From the NCBI GenBank assembly GCA_963744345.1, contig CAVUTD010000023.1:62001-126000 (forward strand): 64,000 bases of DNA, in the 5' to 3' direction. The stretch is from DASTFP01 sp963744345. GTDB taxonomy: Bacteria; Verrucomicrobiota; Verrucomicrobiia; Chthoniobacterales; Terrimicrobiaceae. The stretch's first letter is position 1. Every line of letters begins with the position of its first letter. The notes under the pieces were generated by a model that was given only the letters and a program-made list of their open reading frames with translations, was not told the origin of the DNA and ran no database searches. This document shows, piece by piece, positions 51,366-59,663 of the stretch. The position numbers were made by a program, and so were the translations under genes.

Positions 51366-51901
51366 CTAATTGATCCCGCCAACCGACGCCCCTCCGTGGC
51401 TGACTTCGGAGAGGGCGGCGATGCACCGATTCTCTCTGTGCCCCAGCGGTCTCTCTTGACTCTCTCGGGCTCTTCGCCTTGGCCAGCCAAGGCCACCGGG
51501 AGCGATTGCGCCTTCGACGAAGATGCCGTTTTGGCGCAAGGTGCCTCGCGAGCAAGCGCCTCGTCGGTTCCAGCTCCCGACAATGAGCGCCGGACCACGA
51601 AATGATCCAGCTCTGGCCACGCGAGCCAGTGACGGTGCCGGTGCGAATTGGCCACGCCGGTGTCGACGCTCGCGTCGAGCAAGATGCCGTAGGCGGTCGC
51701 TTCCGTGGTCGCCAGCGGTCAAGAGTCAGAACTTGCCATTGTCGGCCGCGGACAGCGGAGAGGACGCGTTCCGCGAAGCAAGGACGCCGCTGGCGGGCTT
51801 GAGTTGAGCGGTCACCGTTTCCCAGTGGCCGGTGTCATAAGCGCCAAGGATTTCGTGAAAGCGCCGAGGTGAGGATTGAAGTGTGATTGGATTTCAGACA
51901 T
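51366..51901 (-). pseudogene. Head decoration protein (lambda gpD-like), frameshifted
   Basis: From ATG 51901-51899 the pieces read in order across frames: MSEIQSHFNPHLGAFTKSLA, HWETVTAQLKPASGVL, SPLSAADNGKF, LLTAGD, TEATAYGILLDASVDTGVAN, SFRGPALIVGS and RQNGIFVEGAI. These match the HDPD/gpD family that stabilises phage capsids as trimers on the shell. At least three single-base shifts separate the pieces. The 3' end is uncertain. It lies directly downstream of the major capsid gene. Confidence 0.65.
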
Positions 51902-51929
51902 GATTGATTTGATTCTCCAGTGGTTGAGA

Positions 51930-52984
51930 TTAAAGGACGTCGAGCAAGCTCCACGCCGCCAAGTTTTGGGGAACGGGAACCGGACGAGAAGACAAGCGAA
52001 ACTTCCTGATAGTCTTCCAAGCGCCTCGTAAGCCACGACGGGCACTCGCCGTGCCGCGAACACCTTGAGGCCGCTCTCGGCAGCGTCCACTTGCGCCGAC
52101 CCCGGCATAGGCCATCGTTCCTCCCAGCGATGAGGCCGCGATCAGGACGTTGTCAGGTGGCACAAACGGTTGCATCGCCCCAGCGGAATCCTTGTATTCG
52201 GCCTCGTAGACGTAGAGCGGAATTCCCCTGATAGGTTCCCAAGGCTCTGAATTCCCCATCCAGCGCTCGCGGGAGCCAGTTGTGCCCGGGGAGATCCTCA
52301 ACTTGTCGTAGGCTGACAGCACGTTCGCATTGGATTCAAAGGCGTCAGCGGCAGTGCGCCCCATCACCACGATGTCCGCGCTCGCTCCACTCGCGCTTGA
52401 ACTCACCAAGCGCAGACGCGCCACGGATGTCACCAAGAGGATCGGACGTGGGGTCGCTCCAAAGTTTCGCTGGAACCGTCTTGGTCGGCGTGCCATAAAG
52501 CAAGCTCAGCCACGACCTCATCGGTGTCGCCATCCAAGGCAAACAACCTTGCCCGTGAAGAGGCATTGTCTGGCCATCCACTCCTCGCGGCGTCCGATCA
52601 TGGCATCGAGTTCCTGATAATCCAGGAGCATCAACTCCGCGTCGCGATCACCAGTGGCGTTTGCCGCTTGGACGGCGCGTCTTGTAATACAAGCTCGTCG
52701 GCTCGTCAGGTTCCTGATCGGCTTGATGAAGGGTGGCGAGAAAAGGCTCGTTTGCGTCCTCTCCCTTGGCACGGCCGTGCCCTTGCGAGAAGCGGAGCAA
52801 TAGGGCGCGAGCTTTTGCGTGCCGTTGTAGAAGTCTACCGCGACTTGGTCGGCTGGTAGTCTCCGAGACTCGCGGAAACAAGTGGTCGCGTAAAAATTGG
52901 GGCGCGAGCGGCACGACCTTGAAGCTCTCGATCGAGCGACGCGGTCGAGTAAAGCAGCTCTGCCGGAATGGTTGTTGCTGGCAT
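51930..52984 (-). pseudogene. Major capsid protein (lambda gpE-like), multiply frameshifted
   Basis: Begins at ATG 52984 behind a strong AGGAGG site (MPATTIPAELLYSTAS). Pieces across three frames follow the gpE order: SIESFKVVPLAPQFLRDHLF, VDFYNGTQKLAPYCS, TQTSLFSPPFIKPIRNLT, ELMLLDYQELDAMIGRREEW, LFTGKVVCL, YGTPTKTVPAKLWSDPTSDP, SADIVVMGRTAADAFESN, WEPIRGIPLYVYEAEYKD, FVPPDNVLIAASS, VFAARRVPVVAYEAL, and RPVPVPQNLAAWSLLDVL at the stop. Total length of about 350 codons equals the family's normal size. At least six one-base shifts break it, yet almost no substitutions damage the recognised segments. Confidence 0.72.
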
Positions 52985-53015
52985 AGGTTAAGTCCTCCTG
53001 TGTAGTTTGAAGCCG

Positions 53016-53598
53016 TCAATTGTTACGGCCATTACGGAACAATAAATTGCCGCTTAGCGTTTTTGCAAGGAGTGGAAGCTGGATGTTACGCTTGGGCCAT
53101 GGCCACTGTTGTTCGACATCTCCGACGAGATCCAACTCATCGACCGCGCCCTGGACGATTGGAACATCGAGCCCGAGCCATTTTTCTACTGCCTCAGGGC
53201 GTGCGGAATGGCTCGCGGTGATCATCCCCGTTTTCGAGGCCGAGAAAGTTGAGAAGGTTGTCCTCATCACGGCTTACGGGCAAGTATCGGCATCCACGAG
53301 ATTCATGATCCGCGAGAATCGGGTGATGATCGGCTCGCAAGCCCTCGATAGCAAAGTTGACGCCCCCATCGATCATTTTTTTGTTGGCGAGGCGGACGAG
53401 CCTGCGAGCTTGGGAAGGCGTCATTCGGCACGTTTTCAAGAATGAACATGCCATCCTCCAAATGGTCGATTTCCGTGGACGGGTGCGGGCCGAGTGGGAC
53501 GAATACTTTGAGGATTCGCGGGGATCGGTTGGGGTTTTAGATTGGCAACCCTTGCCATTCGGGGTTGCCATTTCTCTCTTAGAGACAAAAGCCTTTGG
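53016..53598. other. Right end of the element, uncertain broken coding sequence
   Basis: Protein-like segments can be read on both strands (plus: DEIQLIDRALDDWNIEPEPF, EVEKVVLITAYGQVSASTRF; minus: MTPSQARRLVRLANKKMIDG), with frame breaks on each. I cannot decide the strand or name a family. It fills the space between the capsid gene start and attR. Confidence 0.3.
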
Positions 53599-53633
53599 GC
53601 CTTTATTCATGGTTCGAATCCATGTCGGGCAGC
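53599..53633 (+). repeat. attR, right attachment site of the integrated element
   Basis: An exact 35-base copy of the tRNA-Gln 3' half. It lacks the 5' half of the tRNA, so it is the displaced end left by integration rather than a second tRNA gene. Confidence 0.92.
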
Positions 53634-53877
53634 CATCGATCTGGTGAGGCTTCTTAAGAGTCCGTGGTCAATCGCAGCATTTCCAGGGCACTGAGCAACT
53701 GTTCCAAGATCGGTCGGTGTAGCGTCCATGCTGACCTGTTTGCTTCTTTCGCGACGCGCGCGCTAGAAAAGAGGCTGTGGCCGCTGCTAAGGGCAACTCC
53801 AGGAGACTTGCGAGCTTCGTCAGGGTGTCATTGATGCTGACGGGCCAGCTTGAGGGTCCTTCAAGCTCAAGTGGCCT

Positions 53878-54987
53878 TCAGTAAATTAGGCCCCATCGTC
53901 TGCTGAAGGGCCAATAAACGAAGAGGCCCTTGCCGGTGACGTTTCGTTCGGGAACGGTGCCGAAGTCGCGGCTGTCTTTGGAGAAGTAGCTGTTGTCACC
54001 GAGAGCAAAGTAGCTGCGATCCGGCACCTTGAACGTTTGGTCGGGTGTTGCGAGGTAAGGAAACTGATACATGTTGGAATACCCGCGATACCCGTCCTGA
54101 CAACTCATCACGCGTTGGAACACCCATTGGGAAGCTTTTGCTCCATTGATGAAAAAGAAGGGAGCGTCAATGCGCAGGATGTCGCCCGGGAGACCTGCCA
54201 GTCGCTTAATGTAGTGCTGCGAGTCCACTCCGGGTGGCAGGCCGATTTCGATGCGCCGAATTCCATAGGTCTTGAATACGAACACATCTCCGCGGTCCGG
54301 CTTCAGGAAGTGATATGCCATCTTGTCGACGAATATCTGATCGCCGGTTTCTATGTATCCGCGTGCGATCGTTTCCCCTTTTTGAAAAGTCCTGCGCGGT
54401 TGCACGCCGAAATCTCGATACAACGTGTCACGAGGAGCAAAGACGGTATATTGGGACCTTTCCCCGATGATCGTGGTAAAGGTGAAAAAGTTCAGGTAGG
54501 TCGCCTCCTGAAGATCTAGGATAATGTCATCTTGCTTTGCTGTGACATCGATGTAATGGCGACCAAGCCAGACGAGTTGAAACGCCCGGGCAAGCAGATT
54601 GGGTGGAGAAGTTGACGTTGGGTGGCCAACAATCCCAAACAGCGTCGGCTGCATCGATCCTGTAGGGATCTTGAAGGGCTGAAGAAAATAGGCTCGCACT
54701 CCGGCAGCGATAACGATCGCAACCAGGAAGACCTCTACATTTTCCCGCCAACCGGCATCCTTGGGGGGAGGCGCAATCCGCCCGACCGTGCGCTCAATCT
54801 CGTCCCGCACTGCGTAAATTTGCTCACGCCGGCGACTCTTAAGGGATTGCTTGAGCTTGGTGAGCAAGTCCAGCAGGACGCGGAGATCCTTCTCGCCAAG
54901 GATATCCTCCTTGTAATGAATCAGGCGCTTTAAGGCATGCCTGTAATGTTTTCCTTCCTTGATATGTCTCGGCGTGAAGAACATCAA
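53878..54987 (-). CDS. lepB: Signal peptidase I with long N-terminal extension
   Basis: A 369-residue type I signal peptidase that removes signal peptides from exported proteins at the inner membrane. About 85 residues of soluble, charged sequence precede the membrane helix (VEVFLVAIVIAAGVRAYFL). The catalytic pair is Ser111 in KIPTGSMQPTL and Lys222 in QIFVDKMAYHF, with the box IDAPFFFINGAK and the closing FALGDNSYFSKDSRDFG. A 50-residue insertion between the catalytic boxes makes it longer than E. coli LepB. It lies downstream of lepA in the same direction, the usual lepA-lepB order. Confidence 0.94.
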   Translation of the reverse strand: MMFFTPRHIKEGKHYRHALKRLIHYKEDILGEKDLRVLLDLLTKLKQSLKSRRREQIYAVRDEIERTVGRIAPPPKDAGWRENVEVFLVAIVIAAGVRAYFLQPFKIPTGSMQPTLFGIVGHPTSTSPPNLLARAFQLVWLGRHYIDVTAKQDDIILDLQEATYLNFFTFTTIIGERSQYTVFAPRDTLYRDFGVQPRRTFQKGETIARGYIETGDQIFVDKMAYHFLKPDRGDVFVFKTYGIRRIEIGLPPGVDSQHYIKRLAGLPGDILRIDAPFFFINGAKASQWVFQRVMSCQDGYRGYSNMYQFPYLATPDQTFKVPDRSYFALGDNSYFSKDSRDFGTVPERNVTGKGLFVYWPFSRRWGLIY

Positions 54988-55198
54988 CGCCGTTAGGATG
55001 CGGAACCTTCCGCTCCGCCTTGAAGTAAATCCACGTCCCGGGAAAAAACACGAATAACACGATGTTGGATCGTCCGGTTTGAGAGCACCACAATGGTCCG
55101 AGACGACCGATGCTTACTCATCTCGATGGAGGAACTACGATAATTGGAGCACTTAATTTACCTGGGTCATTCGGGAGCAGAAGCGGAAACGCTCTTGT

Positions 55199-56992
55199 TC
55201 AGTTGGTCTTAAGCACTTGGATAAACGCCTCTTGAGGGATATTGACCGAACCAATCGCCTTCATTCGTTTTTTGCCCTCTTTTTGCTTTTCCAATAGTTT
55301 TCTTTTTCTCGTAATATCGCCACCGTAGCATTTCGCAGTGACGTTCTTGCGTAGTGCGGTCACATTCTCTCGGGCGACGATTTTGCCACCGATAGCGGCT
55401 TGGATGGCGACTTGGTAGAGTTGAGCGGGAATAACCTCTTTGAGCTTAGCTGCGAGGGAGCGTCCGCGGGCCGCTGCCTTATCGCGATGGACGATGGAAG
55501 AGAAGGCATCGACGGGCTCGCCGTTGACGAGCATTTCAAGTTTGACCAGATTGGCTTCGCGGTAGCCAGCTGCTTCATAGTCCATGGAGCCATAACCTCG
55601 AGTGAGCGTTTTGATCTTGTCATGGAAATCGACAAGAATCTCGTTCAGCGGGAGGATTGCTGACACCATGACCCGGCGCGCATCGAGAGATTCTGTTTGC
55701 TCGACCGTGCCGCGCTTGTCGAGAATGACCTGAATTATATCGCCGATGTTTTCGTTCGGAACCATCACGAAGCATTTGACAATAGGTTCGCGAACTTCCT
55801 CGACGAGGCTCATGTCGGGAAGGCTTGCGGGATTATGGACTTCGATGTGCTCGCCGTTGGTTTTGACAACTTCGTAGACAACGCTGGGATACGTGGCGAT
55901 GATGTCCATGTTGTACTCCCGGCGAAGGCGCTCCTGAATAATCTCCATATGAAGGAGACCGAGAAAGCCACAACGAAAGCCGAATCCAAGCGCGACAGAG
56001 CTCTCGGGTTGGAAGACGAAGGCGGAGTCATTAAGTTGAAGCTTGGACATGGCGGCCTTGAGGTGCTCGAAGTCTGCGGTATTGATGGGGTAGATGCCGC
56101 TAAAGACCATGGGATGGACTTCCTGAAAACCTAGCAGGGGTTCGGCAGCGGGTTTTCGAGCGTCGGTCAAGGTATCGCCGATATGGATTTCGGCGCTGCT
56201 CTTAATATTGGCAATAAAGTATCCAACATCTCCGGCATCGAGCCGCGGTTGGGGAAGCATTTTTGGGGTAAACACACCAACCTCCTTGATCTCGTAACTC
56301 TGATTGGTGGACATGAGTTTGACACCCATTCCGGGACTTACGCTGCCGCTCGCGACACGGATGTAGGCCACCACGCCGCGATAGCCGTCGAAAACCGAAT
56401 CGAAAACGAGGCCACGTAAGACGTGATCCCGGGCATGTGGCGGCGGGATGCGTTGCACGATCGCTTCAAGAATGTCTGAAATGCCTATGCCAGCCTTGGC
56501 GCTTGCTTCGATGGCTTCGCTGGAAGGGATGGCCAGGATGTCCTCCAGTTGCTTTTTCACCGTCGGCACATCGGCGTTCGGCAGGTCGATCTTATTGATG
56601 ACCGGGATAATCGTCAGGCCTTGCTTAAGGGCGAGGTGAACGTTGGCAACCGTCTGCGCCTCCACGCCTTGCGCGGCGTCCACGACGAGAAGAGCCCCTT
56701 CGCAAGCGGCTAAGCTTCGGGAAACTTCGTAGGAAAAATCCACGTGCCCGGGAGTGTCGAGCAAGTTGAGCCGGTAGTCTTGCCCGTCTCTTGCCGAATA
56801 TTTCATGGCGACCGGGTGCGCCTTTATCGTGATGCCACGCTCACGTTCCAGATCCATCGAGTCGAGCAACTGGTCCTGCTTATCGCGCTCGGCGATCGTG
56901 CCGGTGCTCTCGAGCAAGCGATCAGACAACGTTGTCTTGCCATGGTCGATGTGCGCTATAATAGAAAAATTGCGCGTGCGTTCGATGGACAT
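55199..56992 (-). CDS. lepA: Elongation factor 4 (LepA)
   Basis: A 597-residue translational GTPase that acts on stalled or mistranslocated ribosomes. G1 is AHIDHGKTTLSDR (14-26), G3 LLDTPGHVDFSYE, G4 VINKIDLPNAD. The LepA-specific C-terminal domain ends with KQKEGKKRMKAIGSVNIPQE, a hallmark of the family. Length is normal. It is divergent from the small membrane protein to its right. Confidence 0.98.
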   Translation of the reverse strand: MSIERTRNFSIIAHIDHGKTTLSDRLLESTGTIAERDKQDQLLDSMDLERERGITIKAHPVAMKYSARDGQDYRLNLLDTPGHVDFSYEVSRSLAACEGALLVVDAAQGVEAQTVANVHLALKQGLTIIPVINKIDLPNADVPTVKKQLEDILAIPSSEAIEASAKAGIGISDILEAIVQRIPPPHARDHVLRGLVFDSVFDGYRGVVAYIRVASGSVSPGMGVKLMSTNQSYEIKEVGVFTPKMLPQPRLDAGDVGYFIANIKSSAEIHIGDTLTDARKPAAEPLLGFQEVHPMVFSGIYPINTADFEHLKAAMSKLQLNDSAFVFQPESSVALGFGFRCGFLGLLHMEIIQERLRREYNMDIIATYPSVVYEVVKTNGEHIEVHNPASLPDMSLVEEVREPIVKCFVMVPNENIGDIIQVILDKRGTVEQTESLDARRVMVSAILPLNEILVDFHDKIKTLTRGYGSMDYEAAGYREANLVKLEMLVNGEPVDAFSSIVHRDKAAARGRSLAAKLKEVIPAQLYQVAIQAAIGGKIVARENVTALRKNVTAKCYGGDITRKRKLLEKQKEGKKRMKAIGSVNIPQEAFIQVLKTN

Positions 56993-57038
56993 CAGGAAAG
57001 GTGGGCGAATATCCTAGAGCCAAACCGCCCGGTCAATC

Positions 57039-57530
57039 TTGCAAACTAAAGGACAGCAACAATTCCGGATCAACCGGCAGGTCGGCGTAACGATTCTTAT
57101 TTGTCTGATCGCCCTGGCACTCCCTCTGGCCAGCATAATTTTCGGCCTGCAAAGCTTAACGCGAAAGCAAGCGACCTCCTCGCAGAGTTCCGAGTCTGAG
57201 CTTTCGCTACCTTTGCGAAGCATGCTTGAAGGAATCGCCGACGAGAAGCTCACTCCGGAGGACCTGCCGGAAAGCGAAGCCAGGCTGGAACTGATTGCGC
57301 CGGAACTGCCGGCCGAGAGAGCGCGCATCGAACAGCTTCTCGCAAATTACGGCGGGGTGGCCATTCCCAGACTCGAGGATGGAGCGGAGATTCGGCTCTT
57401 GGTGCAAGTTCCGGAGCAGAGTGTCGAGGATTTTCTGGCAGCCTGTGGCGGCGGAAAGGAGAGGGGACTGGTCGGAGATCTGTCTGGCGGTCTTTTTGAA
57501 CTCGTAATTAAAAAGATCGACTCCCAATGA
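57039..57530 (+). CDS. Single-pass membrane protein of unknown function (163 aa)
   Basis: The only in-frame initiator before the membrane helix (VGVTILICLIALALPLASII) is TTG 57039, so that start is used with reservation. After the helix comes a Ser/Glu-rich linker and a small domain ending LFELVIKKIDSQ. No family is recognised. Its stop overlaps the ATG of the nucleoside phosphorylase gene (ATGA). Confidence 0.65.
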   Translation: MQTKGQQQFRINRQVGVTILICLIALALPLASIIFGLQSLTRKQATSSQSSESELSLPLRSMLEGIADEKLTPEDLPESEARLELIAPELPAERARIEQLLANYGGVAIPRLEDGAEIRLLVQVPEQSVEDFLAACGGGKERGLVGDLSGGLFELVIKKIDSQ

Positions 57531-58180
57531 TTACCATTGCATTCGCCCTGGAATTTGAAAGCGCGTGTTTCCGCGCGAGACACGACACTCGACTACGTGT
57601 GGGTGTTTGGCTCCTCGGTGCGATGGGCGCCGGCGCCGCAGTCAATCTCAGGAAGAAATTGGAGGTCAACACGCCGTCACTCCTGATTTCCGCAGGTTTT
57701 GCGGGAGGTCTTCAATCTGAGCTCAAGGTGGGCGATCTCGTGATAGGTGAAAATTTTTCCGATCAGGCGATCGCGGCGAAGCTTTCTCTGGGAAAGCGCT
57801 GGAGGGTGGGGGGTGTCTGCACGGCGAAAGCGATTCTTGAGCGAGCAGAAGACAAGAGACATCTCGGGGAGGAAACCGGGTGTTTGGCAGGCGATCTGGA
57901 GACTGAGCAATTGGCCGAAATCTGCGGAAAATGCGGCGTTCCGATCCTTAGCGTACGCTGCATCAGCGATGCTTTGGAGGATGACCTGCCGGTTCCGGCC
58001 GACGTACTTTTGAATTCTCGAACAGGGCGTCCGGATCCAATCGTGCTCTTTCGCTATTTGATGAGACATCCTTCGTGCGTGAGCGCCTTCAACAAGCTCT
58101 TAAAGAATTCAAGAACGGCGCAGATCGAGCTTGCCAGCGGGCTCGAGGAGATTTTACCACAACTGCTTAGGATCGCATAA
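57527..58180 (+). CDS. MTA/SAH-nucleosidase-like phosphorylase superfamily protein
   Basis: A 217-residue PNP/UDP-family enzyme: FALEFESACFRARHD at the N-terminus, LLISAGFAGGLQSELKVGDL in the middle, and GDLETEQLAEICGKCGVPIL followed by SVRCISDAL, where the LETEQLA and ISDA positions supply ribose and base contacts. It would split the glycosidic bond of a nucleoside, most likely an adenosine derivative. It resembles HpnG-like hopanoid phosphorylases as well, so the substrate is open. The 3' end overlaps the convergent GTPase gene by 14 bases. Confidence 0.8.
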   Translation: MITIAFALEFESACFRARHDTRLRVGVWLLGAMGAGAAVNLRKKLEVNTPSLLISAGFAGGLQSELKVGDLVIGENFSDQAIAAKLSLGKRWRVGGVCTAKAILERAEDKRHLGEETGCLAGDLETEQLAEICGKCGVPILSVRCISDALEDDLPVPADVLLNSRTGRPDPIVLFRYLMRHPSCVSAFNKLLKNSRTAQIELASGLEEILPQLLRIA

Positions 58181-59663
58181 CTTCGAGGGAGGAGCGCTCT
58201 CCCGAATCGAAGGAGCTGCGCGACACTTTGCTCACAACGTCAAGGCTCTCGCGAATCAAACTGCGAAGATCGTCCCGCTGTTGGCCGGTGGACTTGTTGC
58301 GCCGGGTTGCTTCGAAAATCCTTTCGCAGGCTTTCCGCTTTTCGTCGCTCCACTGGGAAGTTCCCGCATGATACTCCTCGAGCACTGCCTTCAGCTCGGC
58401 CGCGCCAAGTGTTGCCTCATCACGTCGGGCGTGAGCGCGATTGATGAGATAGCAAACAACGCCGATCGCACGATCGAGCAAGATCCACGGAAAGTTGATG
58501 GCGCGACACGGGCCCACCGCGATGGTGCGGCCGCCCAGCTGCACATGCCGTCCCGGCGCCAGCGGGAAAGTCCCGGGGAGCTTGGCCTTTAATTCCGGGC
58601 GCCTTTTCCCCATGAGAAAGCTTCCGACAGCTCCGCCTGCGGCACCGAGAACCGTCGGCAAGCCGATCGAGTGTCCTGCCGTTGCAAGGTCGAAGAGGAC
58701 GCCTGCGGCGGCACCGCCGATGGCTCCAGCGAAGATTAGTTGTCTCTCATTCAAGCCGAACAATCGCCACGTCTCTTCGCTAAACAATCCCGCATCGATG
58801 ATCTGGTCGATTGCATGAGCAGGCTTGACGCGGTTGTGCTCGAAAAGAAGTATCAGCGCCTTATGGGCCTTCGCTTCCCGCTGGCTGACCGCCTGCATGA
58901 ATTGGGCTTTAAGCTTTTCGCCAATGTCTTTTCGCCGAGAAGGCAACTCGGATCCCGCAGCACTCTCGTAATGCGTAAGAGCGTCCACGAGTAAGTCGAG
59001 GATGATTTCAGCGCAATCGTCCAGCCTCTTTTGCCACTCCTCGCGGAATATTGCCACCACGCGCATGAGCTTGGGCTTCCAGCTCTGCTCGATGCCGGCT
59101 AGCGTTTCAAGCAATTCGACGCGATCGGCAAAACTCGCGAAATGGGCATTGAATTCGCGCACCGCATTGAAGTGCAAGCCCAACCGCCGCCTCCATTCTG
59201 CGAGGTGATCTTCCGCTTTGGTTCGATTGATGATGGCCAGACGCGGTTGACCAGTGAGTCTCAGGATTTCCATTTCCGCAATGTGGAGCTCCAGGAGCGG
59301 TTCCGAGCCGTCGACCACATAGATAATTCCTGCGTTCTCTTCGACGATCGGTCTCAGGAGACGGCACTCCGCCTCGAAGTCCTCATCCCCGCGATGGCGC
59401 TCAAGAAAATCGCGAAAAATTGCGAGCGGTTCGCCGGCACGTGCGGCTGGTTCGACTTCGCGGAGTGCCTCGATGGCGTTCTGGAAGCCTGGGGTGTCAT
59501 AAAAGGCAAAGAGATCGCGAAGCCAAAATCGCTGCGAGGTGACCGTTTCTCCTGGCATCGAGCTAATGCGCACTTGATCGTTCTCCGCCAGCGTGGAGAC
59601 GACGGATGATTTGCCGTGATTTACCGCACCGACAATGGCGAAGGTCGGAACGTCTTGGCTCAT
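58167..59663 (-). CDS. GTPase with DUF3482 domain
   Basis: A 498-residue protein from ATG 59663, which overlaps the stop of the DUF2868 gene (ATGA). The N-terminal GTPase has G1 FAIVGAVNHGKSSVVSTLAE, G3 AFYDTPGFQNAIEAL and G4 RLAIINRTKAEDH. The C-terminal DUF3482 part contains glycine-rich membrane-like helices (IFAGAIGGAAAGVLFDLA, TVLGAAGGAVGSFLMG). The family always travels with DUF2868; a joint membrane function is presumed but unknown. Confidence 0.9.
   Translation of the reverse strand: MSQDVPTFAIVGAVNHGKSSVVSTLAENDQVRISSMPGETVTSQRFWLRDLFAFYDTPGFQNAIEALREVEPAARAGEPLAIFRDFLERHRGDEDFEAECRLLRPIVEENAGIIYVVDGSEPLLELHIAEMEILRLTGQPRLAIINRTKAEDHLAEWRRRLGLHFNAVREFNAHFASFADRVELLETLAGIEQSWKPKLMRVVAIFREEWQKRLDDCAEIILDLLVDALTHYESAAGSELPSRRKDIGEKLKAQFMQAVSQREAKAHKALILLFEHNRVKPAHAIDQIIDAGLFSEETWRLFGLNERQLIFAGAIGGAAAGVLFDLATAGHSIGLPTVLGAAGGAVGSFLMGKRRPELKAKLPGTFPLAPGRHVQLGGRTIAVGPCRAINFPWILLDRAIGVVCYLINRAHARRDEATLGAAELKAVLEEYHAGTSQWSDEKRKACERIFEATRRNKSTGQQRDDLRSLIRESLDVVSKVSRSSFDSGERSSLEVMRS

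Larger units (their letters stand above)
42220..53633 (+). mobile_element. Integrated satellite-like or degenerate prophage element in tRNA-Gln (about 11.4 kb)
   Basis: Bounded by the 35-base attL/attR direct repeat, with the intact tRNA and the integrase at the left end. Contents in order: tyrosine integrase, two small helix-turn-helix proteins, a hypothetical protein, a VirE_N/PriCT/RepA-like replication protein, an iteron-like array, cargo genes, then minus-strand phage packaging and head genes (TerS-like, gpD-like, gpE-like). No large terminase, portal, tail or lysis genes are seen. The gene order int - alpA-like - pri/rep - ori - terS resembles PICI satellites, with capsid genes as in capsid-forming PICIs. 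Integrase, replication gene and most head genes contain frameshifts. Confidence 0.85.

Noticed and set aside
53599..53633. Second tRNA-Gln gene
   Set aside because: Only the 3' half is present, with no acceptor 5' strand or D arm; it is the attR repeat.
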